From the NCBI GenBank assembly GCA_030062745.1, contig CP099841.1, forward strand, positions 28,585,398 to 28,649,397: a stretch of 64,000 nt of DNA, given 5' to 3'. Origin of the DNA: Capitulum mitella (Eukaryota; Arthropoda; Thecostraca; Pollicipedomorpha; Pollicipedidae). Of the stretch, positions 42,501-55,500 are shown piece after piece; position 1 is the stretch's first letter, and each line of letters begins with the position of its first letter. A model generated the notes under the pieces. The model was not told the DNA's origin. It searched no databases and saw only the letters and a list, made by a program, of their open reading frames with translations. The position numbers and the translations under genes were made by a program.

Positions 42501-45500
42501 CGCTAATCCGTCGGGATGGAGACACTTGTCTCTGTTCTGTCAGGATGCGGTGACATCTGTCTGTAATCTGTCGGGATGCCGTGATGTTTGCCTGCGCTGT
42601 CGGGGTGTGGTGATATTTGTCTGCTCGAATGGCAGGTGCATCGTCTGATGGTGTTCGACAAGCCCCGAACGGAGGCATATCAGAACGCCATTATGGACAA
42701 CCGGCACCTTTTTGAGGACAAAGTGGTGCTCGACATCGGAGCTGGAACAGGTCAGTCCACTCCGCTGCCAAGTGGAAGACTATGCGTGTGCTGGTGTTGC
42801 GTTAATTTAACCCCGTGTTTTTGGAACCCCTAGAGTATGGCTGTTAGAAAGAATATTCGTTGTCCTTTAAATTCCTACTGCGTCATTTTTCACCCACAGA
42901 AGGGTTAATGATAGGTACTGGAACGGTTAAATAATGGCTATCCTAAAAATGCGTTCACTCCTCGAATGGTGTCTTTCAGATGGATAACGGACACTGTTAT
43001 GTTATGCGCCGTTTCTACCGCAATTCGTCTATTTTCTTAAGCATTTTGTTTTATGCTATGAAGGCATAATGAAGGTGCACGTTGTGAAATGCTTTGCTCA
43101 TTAGTAGCCCTGTTCACAGTGCACAGCTCGCTATTGGTCGCCTAGGTAACTGGCAGACGCGATGCCAGGAATGCCGCCCGGGGAAATGGAGGAAGGCGAT
43201 AGAACACTTGGTTTTTGTCGGCTGCGCACCGTAAATGGTTAGATTATGAAAATATTTAGGTCCTGCAGCACGACTGGCGTCGAAAACTTCCTTTACGTCA
43301 ACTTTCCCAGCAACCTTTGTCTACCTCCGCCCCTGAATTGGAATTCTGCCCCTGCGTAATTCCCCCTGGCCTCTCTCGCCGAAGGTTGCCAGATCGGCCC
43401 GACTGCTGACCCGTCGCCTAACCAAAATATTTCTGTCGATTTACGGACGACACGACTGAAAATATGTCAGCGTAGTCTTTCCGAAAACCTTGACGCATGG
43501 ACATGCAAGTACACTAAGTAAAGATTGCCGTCAGTACCTGGCTATAAATAACTTAGATTGAAATTACCTACCTCCTGCTTGACAGGCTGCTCTCCGAAAG
43601 AGGTCGCGAATATGTTGTAACGGAAACGCTGCGAAAGCGCAAGAATAACGTTTAATCATTGGGCATAAGCAACAGCTGATTTCGAGGTGAAAATCAAAAA
43701 TCTTCCCGTGCACGATAAACTGATGCCAAAAGATGCTGCAGTGGGCGCGGTTACGGGCTCATAACGTACTTTAAGCATCATAACTTGTGACTTTGTTCAA
43801 ATCATGTTTTTCTTTGTTAATAAATCCTGGCAGACGTTTGCGTTCACCACGAATACCAAACGGATTATAATTTGCACCTCTAATCTACGCAAAGAATCAT
43901 CATTGCCACCTGGCATAGCTGAAATGTTATATATCAGTAGGAATGTTGCTAGCAAAAATCTTGTAAGGTTCGGCTGATACAATTCTTTTAACACATCTTT
44001 TCGGAATCCTACCTTTTATACCTCACATCACGATTTAACTTGTTTCACATTATATACAACCATATCCGGGGACAATCCAGTATGGCCTAGAAAAACAACC
44101 AACTGGTTATTTAGGTACCCAACGTTGTGCGTTGTGAACAAGGCTAATGGTTGCATTGAACGCTGCGCATTTACCATAATGCCTGTAGCTTACAAGGCGT
44201 GTACCGCTTCGAAAAGGAGCGCGATGATCGTATCATTATCGGTGTGCACTATGCATTGCATACGTAAGGAATGCCTTTCATGCTTTTAAGGCCTCGTAAA
44301 TGGTGCTTCATGTAGGTGTAAGAGCTTTTCGTTTGACAATTGCAGTCGTTTCATCAATTTGTCATGGTGCCCGTATATCATGTTCATAAAGAGCCCGCAA
44401 ATTGCGCGTCGATGGACCAGGAAGCTTTTCTTGCTCCATTCGTGGCTCTGTGTGGCGCGGCATGGAAAACCATGTTCGTCTAACGCCATCTCTTTTGAAG
44501 ATAAGCCGCTGTTAACCTCCCGCGTCCTTGATGCAATTACCGCTGCTTGAAATTCAATGCGCCACTCCGCGCCTTAGAGGCGACGCGAGGTGAGCAGCGG
44601 GTGGCCGGATCAGCGCCCAGTGTGCTGCACGGGCATTGCGGGGTTCGGCCCTGCCTGCCAGCCTCGGGCCGTGCTGACTGCTGGCGACTACAGAGGTGGA
44701 GGAGAGGGATGGACGTGCGGGGCTGAAGGACTAACGTGGGCGCCCGGCCGTCTCCCCTGAGGAGTGGGGGGAGGGGGGCGGAAGTACGAGGCTGGCGGAC
44801 TAGCGGGCGGGGAGGGGGGGACGTGCAGGCCTCTTGGGCCAGCGTCGCCGGCCGGCCGTCGCCCATTGAATGCCCAATCAGGGTGTCGGCGGCACGTGGG
44901 GCGGCCGCCTGGCCGTTAGCGCAGTCAGCGCGGCGCCGCCTGGCGAGCCGGCGCGGCGGAACGACGACGGCGGCGTCGGCGGCGGCGACGGGGCGTCCCG
45001 GCCCCGGGCTGTGACCGGAATCGGACGCGGCGGTCGCCGAGCGCGCGGGAAACGACGCTCGGTAAATCACGCCCTGAAGCGATGCCACAGCGTCCGGCAG
45101 GAGTCGTCGGGCGTGAACAGAATGACGTGAAGGGTCACAGTGGGGCTGTGAACCTTTGGTGGTTGGTGGGTGGGCGAGTTTGGACTCAGGTGGACGTCGA
45201 AGAGCTGTCGAATTATATGGGAGCTGTCGTTACTCTGTGAACTACCTTGACCAGAGCCCAGGTTGTCGGGTCTCCGGAGAAACTCGTACGCCGAACGGCA
45301 ACCCACGATGTAGTACTGACTCCGTGCAGCTTTGATGTGATTCTCTATTGTCGTCTTTGTGTGACGAAACGTTTGCCAATGTGATCGATGGCAAGGGGGA
45401 GATCACTGGCGTAGCAGGAGACGGCGGAATTCCCGAGACAATTAATGCCGTAACTTCGCGCGGCCTCTTGGTATGCGGCAGCCTCCTCGCCGTTTGTCAC

Positions 45501-48500
45501 TGCAATCGCCGCCGTCTTCGCCTCGTCAGTCACCGTGAGGAGCTGCTGAACCAGGCGCTGCAGACCAGGCGTTTCGTGGCGTGCAGGGACCGATCGTGCC
45601 GTGACCGGTTCGATATCCAGAGATCCAGTCGTCTGTCGCGAGAGGGCCGGGGTCACTATGCTGGCTGGAGATCTAATTTTCTGCCGTGATGGGGCGCCCG
45701 ATCACTATGCGGAGCTCAGTCTCAGTCGGCTGTGGTGAAAGCGTCCCAGATCTCCTGGCCTGAGCCGAGGTTCAGACGTCTGCGGCAGGAGGAGGCGGGC
45801 GCCGTGTGAGCAGGGCGGGGCGGTCTCCGCGGGAGGGGCGGCAGGTGACGGCGGCGTCGGCGGCGGCTGCGGCGGGGCGTCTCGGTCCGCCTGAGGATCG
45901 GCCGGTCGGCCGGGATCGATCGGACCCGGTGACGGCCCGCCGGCAGCCGCCAGCTCTCCGAAACGGAGCCGCCGCCGCCGGCCGGGCTTTTAGAGCGCGG
46001 ACCGCGGCGCCGCATCCGGCAATGACGGCCGGCGTGGCGCGCCGGAACCGCCCGAACTGACGCGGCCGCCCGGCCCAAGTTGGCGGAAGTTGGCCGACGT
46101 AAACCGAGCGGACCGGGCAAACATCTCCGAGCGAGTGGGAAGGCAGTACCGGCGTTGAGATGTTTTGCGGCCTCCGACGTCGCCCCGTCCCCGGCAGTGC
46201 CGTTCCGATGTCAGCCGCGGCGTCGAATCGCAGGAACCCTGCCACTACCGGTGCGATGTTTCAGTTTCAAATAACGCGGTTTCAAATCACTCAGACCGTG
46301 GCAGTTCCGTTGCAGTGGTGTTGCTTCACATTGGTCTCTGCCGTTGAGTCGGAGGGCCGTGTTAACTGCTTCGCTAGTCGCCTTTCATCGTCGCCGTCTC
46401 CGGTAATGAGCCTGACCGGCAGTCGAGTCGGGTGAAGCTGGTCGACGCGAGTTCCGCAGCCGAACGCTCCCTGACGCTCCCAGCGTGCCCGCTGACGCCG
46501 ACGAGCAGTCGCAATGCATCAACGCTGAACCAACCGAGAAATCCTGATGACAGTCAGTGCTCGCACCTCCTCTGCGGGACGCTGGCGGACAACCAGCGGT
46601 CGGCTTGACAACCCAGCCAGCGCTGCGTGGTTTCTGCGGGTCCGCTGAACTGCCTGGTTGATCACGCGGTTTCTGAGGTGTGGTGGTGGGGATGGCCTCG
46701 CACTTCGCGTGCCGACTCGGGGCCCGGATATCGCGTGCCTCGGCGCTGACCACGACTGCCGGCTGCGCAGCGGACGTGGGGGGAGTCGAACTCTCGACTT
46801 CCGGATCGCGTGACTCTGTCATCTGACACGCCCCACGCTCTGTAGTGACCTCAGACACGAACACTCGGCGAGTCCAGCGCACGACGCTGTACCCCTGTTC
46901 TGTTCTGTTCTGTTCTGGATGTTCTGGATCCGTCGCCAGCGTTTGCTTGTCTTTGTCGCTTAACGGTCACACTGCCTGTTTCGCGTGCCGTTGGCATTTT
47001 TCGCGTGTACGCACCGTCTGCATATCCACGCGCTAGGAGCATGATGTACAAAAATACAACTCAACCGTGTGCTCACATGCTTGGTCCTCTGTTATGGTCT
47101 ATTGCGCATCCCCTGGCTCAGCGCATTCCCCTCTCATGGTGCCTTAACTGGGAGGTCATCGTAACTTACTGTTGTGCCACGGGAGCCGCATTAGCTTTCA
47201 GCGGAGCTTCATCGCCAACATATTAGCATCAACGCGTTCTGAGAAAATAGCGCAGCCAACGTGTGCCAGCTGACACAACACGCTATCTCCGTCGGCGTCA
47301 TGTTACGAGGCGCATTTTACTGGATCCCGGGAAGCTAATTGCAAGTATTTATTTAGTTAACCCACAATTGATATGATCTCGATGATCCAGGCTTCTTTGA
47401 AATGTAGTTCCGAAAACGAGAGAAATTGGAAAACGTGAAAGTTTGAGGAGTTCTTTGTGCACGATGTTATGACGTATCACCAATCTCAGAACTAGATAAT
47501 TTTAAGGCACACATGTTATTATGGCTTCCGTGATCGGAAGGATTTGATTCGGCTTTCGTAGTTGAAGCCAGTCTCGAGCTGTGCGAGACGTAAGATCTGA
47601 CCTGACGTAACCTGCTATCATCTCAAATAGTCCTGATTGGTTTTTCGTAGCATCTTACCGTCGCACTGTTTTTATTTGGCTAAAAAGGGAAGAAAGCAAA
47701 GCAGAGAACTTTGCGAAATATTCAAAGACTTGATTTTTTATTTTTGCCGATCACGAGTTCACTGAACCATATTCCAACACATTTCGAAAATTATAATCGA
47801 GCGTTTTACATCGAGGAAAAATGGTTTAAATTTGAACATTGCTGCGTTATTACACTTGTCTTCAATCGGGGCTGAAATCTTGTAACACTGATCGCATCGT
47901 GGAGCACATAGAAACTTAACAAACATTTGAAATTATGTATCAAACGAAACATGAAGATGTTGGCGTTTGCTTGGGTTTACGTTTTTTTCACGTATTGCTT
48001 CGTTTGGCCTGTGCATGGTGTTAAGTAATGCACTGCAAAATGCCAATATTTATTTCTGAAGAAATCTCCCGTGGTGTTATAAAATATAGAACATATCAGT
48101 GCCGGCAGGGACCAGTGTCAAGATGGCCGTGGGGATGTTTTTAAGCAGTCTTCCAAGTTTCAGCCGCAACTTGCCTGTTCTGTCTCTTGTGTCCGGGGCG
48201 GCCGTCTGCCGTCTGGGCCGAGTATTGGCTCGCCCCCTCTCGATCCCGTCGTAAGACAGATATATTTGGCTAAACACATCAAACTGAGCATGAAACGAAA
48301 AACGTTGATGTTTTCTTTCATATGCATGTATCGGTATGTTTCAAAAATGATACTAAATGTCCCTGACGTGTCACAGCGTGATGCACTGCAAACTATAAAT
48401 GTTTGCTTTTGGTGTAAGGCTTTACTGAACATTTACGAAGTAAATCATATTGACACTGGCCGAAAGCCATGTCATGATAAACGCAGTTGTTTTACAATTT

Positions 48501-49485
48501 CGAATGTTTAAGCCGCAACTTCCAGCAGTTAAATGACCTGTGAGCTGTTTTGTCTTTTGAATCCCGGATGGCCGTCTGCTGACGGGCATTGTCGGTCTCC
48601 GCAAATACAGCTTAGTGCGAGGCGGATTGGGTATGAAACGTAACTTTGTGTCGTTTTCTTCAACATGCAGCTATCCACATGGTCAAAAACGACATCAAGT
48701 GGCTTTCCCGCGGGGCCATAGGAGGTTAGTGCTACGAGCTACGAATGGTGGCTTCCGATTGAAAGCTTTGCTGAAAGTCACAAGTAGTGAAACACATCAC
48801 CCACATCTAAAGGCCACGTCATAACGCACCCAGTTATGTAGCTTAACATCCCGGAAATGTTCAGCTGCATTTACCGGTCATTAAACGTCACGTGACCTGA
48901 TTTGCCTCTTGGATTTCGCTCGGCCGGCTGCGTGGCGCGGCCGTCCCGCCAGGCGGTCCCTCGGCCGGAGCTTTGCGTTTAGCCAAACCAAACGAAATTC
49001 GTTTCCCCGGCTGACAGCAGCTCTAAAGTTAATTTACGTGCTGAATGGACTGTGCGGTCATCGTTTTGTCCCTGGCTGGTCTTGACCATTGGCCATTCAT
49101 TGTGATTTGTAGTACTGACAGTGTAACATGGAAGAGTTCGTGGGATTCCACGGTTTGGTGGCCGCATTAAGAAAGAAGATTGTGATCTGGTGCCCCGATG
49201 CAATAGCAAATACAGTGCAGCTTGGTTGAAACTTATCTCAAGAGCAGTTGAAATAAGGCTGCTTCCTGACTTATGTTTCAGTTTGAGACTTTCAGCAAAA
49301 GGGAAGGGTCCTCCCAAAATGTCTGGAACGGATTAGTTTCGGTCTAGCAAGTACCAGTAAGTACACGAACTATCTGGAGGAGCGATGCGGGTTTCCTCCA
49401 GGAGCCCAGTGATATCAGTTATAGTTGGCGCATCACTAGATGATGACGCATTTGGCCGAAGGTACCCTCATATGACATACATATA

Positions 49486-49532
<47 letters not shown>

Positions 49533-52500
49533 TTATATACCCTAAGACTCTTTTTGTGTACATCGCAAAATAGCGAAATAGCAACAATTTGCGACATCTG
49601 TTCGAAATACTGTGCGTTAAAAATGCCGGCATCTGAGAACATAGGACTTTGGTTTTGGAGACATTTGATTTAAGTAACCCAATTTATTGACATCGAAACA
49701 GACGATAAATCGCTGGAGCCTGCTGATGGGACTAGAATGAAAGCTCTGGCACTTACATTTCGGCGGCTGTTGGTAATGTCTCCTTTTTAAGGGCAGTTAA
49801 ACCAGCTTTCGTCGTTGCAATGTCATCAGCAGTATAAACTGCACAGTGACTGAATTGTTTCGTTCTCTGTCTTGGAATTCAGCACAGTTCGCAATTACTT
49901 TGCCTTGGTTTCCTTGCCCGATATAAACTGAAGTCTGGAAAACAGCCTTTCCGTTTTGATAAAAAGTTCGGAACTTTTTCAGGCTGCTTGGTATTCATGG
50001 AACTCTCCTGGAATCCTCCGATGTGCTTGCATTCCCTAAATTGTTCGGAAGCCATGACGTGAACTTCTCAGATCGCGCGACCCCCGAGAATTGCCTGTTG
50101 GGTCACTGAAAGTGTATTCATTCGGCCTCAAAGTCAACAAACCTTAGATTGGTGTCATTTTTATATCGATAGCTCCATCAGTTTTTGAGATCAGGGGATC
50201 TTGAGAACACCCTGGAGCGGCCAAGAGCATACTACTCTTAAGTTGTGCGTGGGTAAGATTTTCTTCGAGAAAGACTGACGTAGCAACGTAAGTCATGCAC
50301 GAAATTTCAGTTTGCGCCGTGGCATGTTTGCAGTAATTCTGTTCCCAGTAACTTTCCTAAATCCCCGGCGCGTGAATGGCCCCATTGTGCTTGCCATCAT
50401 CCTTGAGTTCGACCTGTTGCTCGGCATTCGGCCGATGTCCGAGCCTTTGTGGCCGGCTGGTGGGTGGACCATTGTTCGGGTCAATTAATTCCCGTCTCGA
50501 ATCAGAAATCGGCGGGTGAAAAGGCCCGCGGCGCTTCTCCCGACCCGGAAATCTCATTTCCAATTCCGCGAAGCCCGGGCGCCCTGCCAATTGTTCTCTT
50601 TCAATGTTTAAAACATGGCCCGGGGGGAGATAATTTCATGTGCCGCCCCGCCGCACGCGGTTTGATCCGGTTACCGCTGCGGTCACGTGCTGACGGCGCC
50701 GCCGACTCAGAACGGTATCGAGGGTTTCGTGCTCTGCCGCGTGTGGCATCCGATTGGTAATGTAAATTTTAGTGCGTAGTAGCTTCTTCAGTTCGCGGAA
50801 CGTTGTCTTGCGCAAATCCGGTAAGTTTTCGGCCGCTTTGTTGTGGTATTGTGTGGTACTGTGGTAGTGTCTGGGCCCTTGATCACGCATGCCATGTTTC
50901 ATACTGGAATTCCCATTGGCAGAGGCCGGCTCGCTTGCGTTTGTGACATCACAAAGTTGTGTCGACCTTTCGCGGAATTTAACTGTTTGCTAAACCTTTG
51001 AAGTGTCTGTTTCGTATCCTCTGAGCCCGAATAAGCACTAAGCGTGGACCGGCGGTGTGGTATGCGGTATTGTCTGCAGTTTTTTCCTGTGATGCCTTTG
51101 TATAAAACCAACAGTTTTCCCCGTGTATCGAATGACACACTTTCACCTCCGCGCTTATCCAACTTATCTGTTTTTGTTTGGGAACCACGGCCCGATCCCG
51201 TAGGGTAGATTACTCCGGTCTGAAGAGCTTTCGTTTCATGATGAGCTTTGATGCTGCGCTGGCGGTGCAGGGACCTCTGTCCCGCCAAATCCTATTTAAT
51301 GAAGAGGATTTGGTGGTTCGGTGAGGCCAGATAGACCGAAAAATCGGGGTCCTGCGGTTGATTTCACCGGCCGCGCTGGGCAGTACACGGTGGTTAAAAG
51401 GAGAAACGATGAGCAGCGTCTCCTGTTATGTCGCAGCTGTCGCATTTTGGGAGCTGAGAAGCGCAGTTTGTGGTTGGGAATTTCGAATAACTGGCAGTTG
51501 CGAGAAAGAAGACTCGGCCGGAATGGAGAACGAATCATGTTTTTTGTGAAGGTCCTAAACAGCAGGAGATGCTAGAAACCCGCACTTAAGTTTAATTGAA
51601 GGCGGTTGAGGAAGCGGCCAAGTATTTCGTTGCACTGGGAAATAGACGGGCGTGATGGCGTTTCGGCAGCCAGGAGCGACATTATGAGGGACGTGATGTG
51701 AGTGTGGTCGGTTCGCGCCTCCTGAGTTTTGGGAATGCCGTGATCTTGCCAGTCTAATTTGAGGCTTGTATCGGATGATCCACGTGTATGGTATGAGATT
51801 GGGGCGGTGGTGGGTAACGATGATGATGGTCATCGGTCACGTTGTCATTTTCCCGTCCAGTCTCCCCCCTGAATTCCGCACTTGGCTCGTGACTGTGACG
51901 TTTGTGTCCCGAAACCTCAAGCAAGTAAGCACATCAGCTAACTATGCCCGCAACTTTGTCAGCCTATTCGGTCACCATTTCTGATATCCTTGGGTGCTTT
52001 TCTCGGCGCTGACCTCATCGTTGTCCTGCAGTCTGTCCTCATCCCGGTCGCAGCTCCATCCAGGACAGTAGGCAGAAAGTCGCCTTGATCGTATGTTACG
52101 ATCCTGTGAAATGAAAGGCAATGTGCATGACGTACGTTTGTGAGTGTCCTCAGTAATAAAACTACCGACAACCTTCACCATCGTTTGTCGTAATGTCTGA
52201 AATCCCTCAAAAATGTTAACACTTTCCTTCGTGTTTCTCATTTTGATGACATTCTACCTAGACATGAAGGCGTTTATCTAGAAATCTTTCAGAATTTTCT
52301 GCGTAGCGCGTTTGACAACCACGCGCTCCGGCCAATGGAAGCAGGCATTACTGCAGGCGGTCAGCTGATGACGCTAGTGGCCCAAATCGTACGCGAATGT
52401 CGCAGATTGGGAATGGCGTGGCCCATCTTGAAATAGTTTCCAAGTCGAAGAAAAGGAGTTCACGATGTTTTAAGATGGAATGATTGTGTTTGAATAACGA

Positions 52501-55500
52501 CATGTAAAAATACAAAGAAAAATGAAAACCTCAGTGGAACGAATAGCTGAAATAGTACTGAACCAGCGCAGCATTTGTACAAAGTTTTCAGTCTCGCACA
52601 TGTCAACACTTGGGTGTGACCACTTGTGGTTGGTAAAGATAGGAATGAAGAGCATGCGGTGGCACGGAGATTAGAGACTTCTGATTCATTTGCGTCATCG
52701 TCGGTCACAGTACAGTTGCCTTGGAAAGACAACGCAACGCTACCGGTTTTCCTCAGGACGAGAAAAACAGCTGGTGGTGGAGTCAGTGGGTGGAGTACGT
52801 CATTAGTTACGTTGTGTAGCCTTTGAACTAGTTCGTTTGTGGATTCTGAACCGCAGGGAATAGACTCAAAGATCGGTCTACTTTTATTGCGTTTTCTCAC
52901 GTATAGGGCAGCCAGTGGCCTTAAAAGGCCCCTCGCCATTCGGATTGGCGCCTGGCGGCCCTGTAGTCATTGCTGTTTTGGCTCCATGTTCAGCTGTGCC
53001 AGCGAGCTGTATTGGCATTTCAGTCCTAGGCTCTAACAGTAACCTTTCTGTCGGCAGGCGTGCTCTAACGGTGTCCTCTCTGTCGGCAGGCGTGCTCCGA
53101 CGGTGACCTCTCTGTCGGCAGGCGTGCTCTAACAGTAACCTTTCTGTCGACAGGCGTGGTCTGACGGTGACCTCTCTGTCGGCAGACGTGCTCTGACAGT
53201 GACCTCTCTGTCGGCAGGCGTGCTCTGACAGTGATCTCTCTGTCGGCAGGCGTGCTCTGACAGTGATCTTTCTGTCGGAAAACGTGCTCTGACGGGGACC
53301 TCTCTGTCGGCAGGCGTGCTCTGACGGTGACCCTCTGTGTCGGCAGGCGTGCTTTGACGGTGACCTCTCTGTCGCTAGGCGTGCTCTGACGGTGACCCCC
53401 TATGTCGGCAAGCGTGCTCTGACGGTGACCTCTCTGACGGCGACCCCTCTGTCGGCAGGCGTGCTCTGACAGTGACCTCTGTCGGCAGGCGTGCTCTGAC
53501 GGTGACTCCTCTGTCGGCAGGCGTGCTCTGAAGGTGACCTCTCTGTCGGCAGGCGTGCTCTGACGATAACCCCTCTGTCGGCAGGCGTGCTCTGACGATG
53601 ACCCCTCTGTCGGCAGGCGTACTCTGACGGTGACCCCTCTGTCGGCAAAACGTGCTCTGACGGTGACCTCTCTGTCGGCAGGCGTGCTCTGACAGTGACC
53701 TCTCTGTCGGCAGGCGTGCTCTGACAGTGACCTCTCTGTTGGCAGGCGTGTTCTGACGGTGACCTCTCTGTCAGCAGGCGTGCTCTGACGGTGACCTCTC
53801 TGTCGGCAGGCGTGCTCTGACAGTGACCTCTCTGTCGGCAGGCGTGCTCTGACGGTGACCTCTCTGTCGCCAGGCGTGCTCTCTCTGTTTGCGGCGCAGG
53901 CCGGCGCGCGCCGTGTGTACGCCGTGGAGGCCTCGGGCCTGCACGTGCTGGCCGCCCGGACGGCCGAGCGGACCGGCCTGGCCGACCGGGTCCAGGTGGT
54001 GCACGGCCGCATCGAGGACGTCCATCTGCCCGAGAAGGCGGACGTAATCGTCTCCGAGTGGATGGGCTTCTACCTGCTGCACGAGTCCATGCTCGACTCG
54101 GTCATCGTCGGCAGGGACAGGTCCGTGAGCGGCAGGGAGGATGGAGAGGGACGCGCGGTCACGACCTTGTGCGCCGGCGCACTTTTAAGTTTGTGGTGGT
54201 TAAGTGAGATTGTGCTGAATCTGTCCTTTGTGGTTTGGTATTTGTGGTATTTTTCGCCGACAAATGCAGTCGGCATGTTACCATGTGGGGTTTTTGGAGG
54301 TCAGAACAGAATCATGCAAGGCAGATCGTGCCCCATGGTTTGCTATTGGTTCAGTTGCACTTGCACACTGTAAGATATAAATCAGATTGCTTGTGCAATG
54401 CAAGTTACCCCATGTTATTTTATGCATGTCGGGATCAACCATTAACACGTGTTTTCACAGTTTGTATGTTGAACATCAGGCAGCAGATCCATGCGAACCT
54501 GGACTTTATGAGATTGTGGTGCTGGCTAGCCTAGCCGACAGTTTTTATTGCCAGAACAGGGCGCTTTGGTGCGTATTGCCGGGGCCTAGGAGTCGCACTG
54601 CTGGTTTTCATGGGAATCATGCGCGCAAATATCCGCGGCATGTGTAGGTTTCTGATCATTTCCTATACCCTGATTTCTATGACACAGAACGATGTGTTTC
54701 TGGGAGATATTTGATGGATCGCTCCGGAAAACAAGATTAATTTCCGTTAGGTGTTTTCTGTCGCAACTACCTTGCCGCTGTGCAACGTCTTCAGCGAGAC
54801 TAATGAAACTTTTCTGCTTGATTTGTCTGACGTGGCTCCTTCACCTGCTACTGTTCAAAGCTAATAACCGTCGTGTAGGTTACGTTGTCTGGTACCGCGT
54901 ACAGCCACCTCCTTTGACAGTTTTATCCAGCGAGCGGTTTCCAGTTTACAACGCAGCCCAGCTGACGCACTCCGGCGTAGTTCGTCACGTGCCCTTCCTT
55001 GTACATGGTCTGGGGGTAAGGTAGAGGTTTGTCTTGTCATTGGCTGCAATGTCGGGGTTCGTCCGGTCCCAGGACCCCAGAAGACACGAAATGTGATCGT
55101 ATGCTCCTTGCCATTCCCGAGACGTGGAATGCTTTCTTGTGTGCCCCGCGATGTAGTTTGATGATTTGTGATGATGTATCCGGTGGCGTGATCTGATGTC
55201 CTCTGACAGTAGTGATTACGTGGTTTGACGTTCTCTGACGCGCCTGTGACGTGGTGTGATGCAACCTGGTGTGTCCCGTGACGTGGTCGGATGTTCCCCG
55301 AGATGTCCGTTAACGTGATCTGATGACGTGCCTAGTGGCGTGGTTTGATGACGTGTCCGGTGACGTGCTCTAAGGACGCGTCCGGCGACGTGGTTTGATG
55401 ACGTGCCCGATGACACGGTCTGCAGGTTCCTGAAACCGGACGGCGTGATGTTCCCGGAGGTGGCCCGGCTGTACGCCTGTCCGTCCACCCTGGAGGCGTT

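Noticed and set aside
45345-45656. Minus-strand ORF with LQRLVQQLLTVTDEAK
   Set aside because: Looks somewhat protein-like, but there is no family match, no splice context and it is inside a GC-rich intron region. Not enough to call a gene.
53030-53883. CRISPR array or recursive splicing sites
   Set aside because: The units are head-to-tail without unique spacers, and YAG is followed by GCGTGC rather than a donor, so neither applies.
53065-54012. 315-residue minus-strand ORF of RQRGHRQSTPAD-type repeats
   Set aside because: It is the antisense of the 32-bp acceptor array and Art8 exon 3. Ninety-six bases (three units) return to frame, so the ORF stays open by periodicity.
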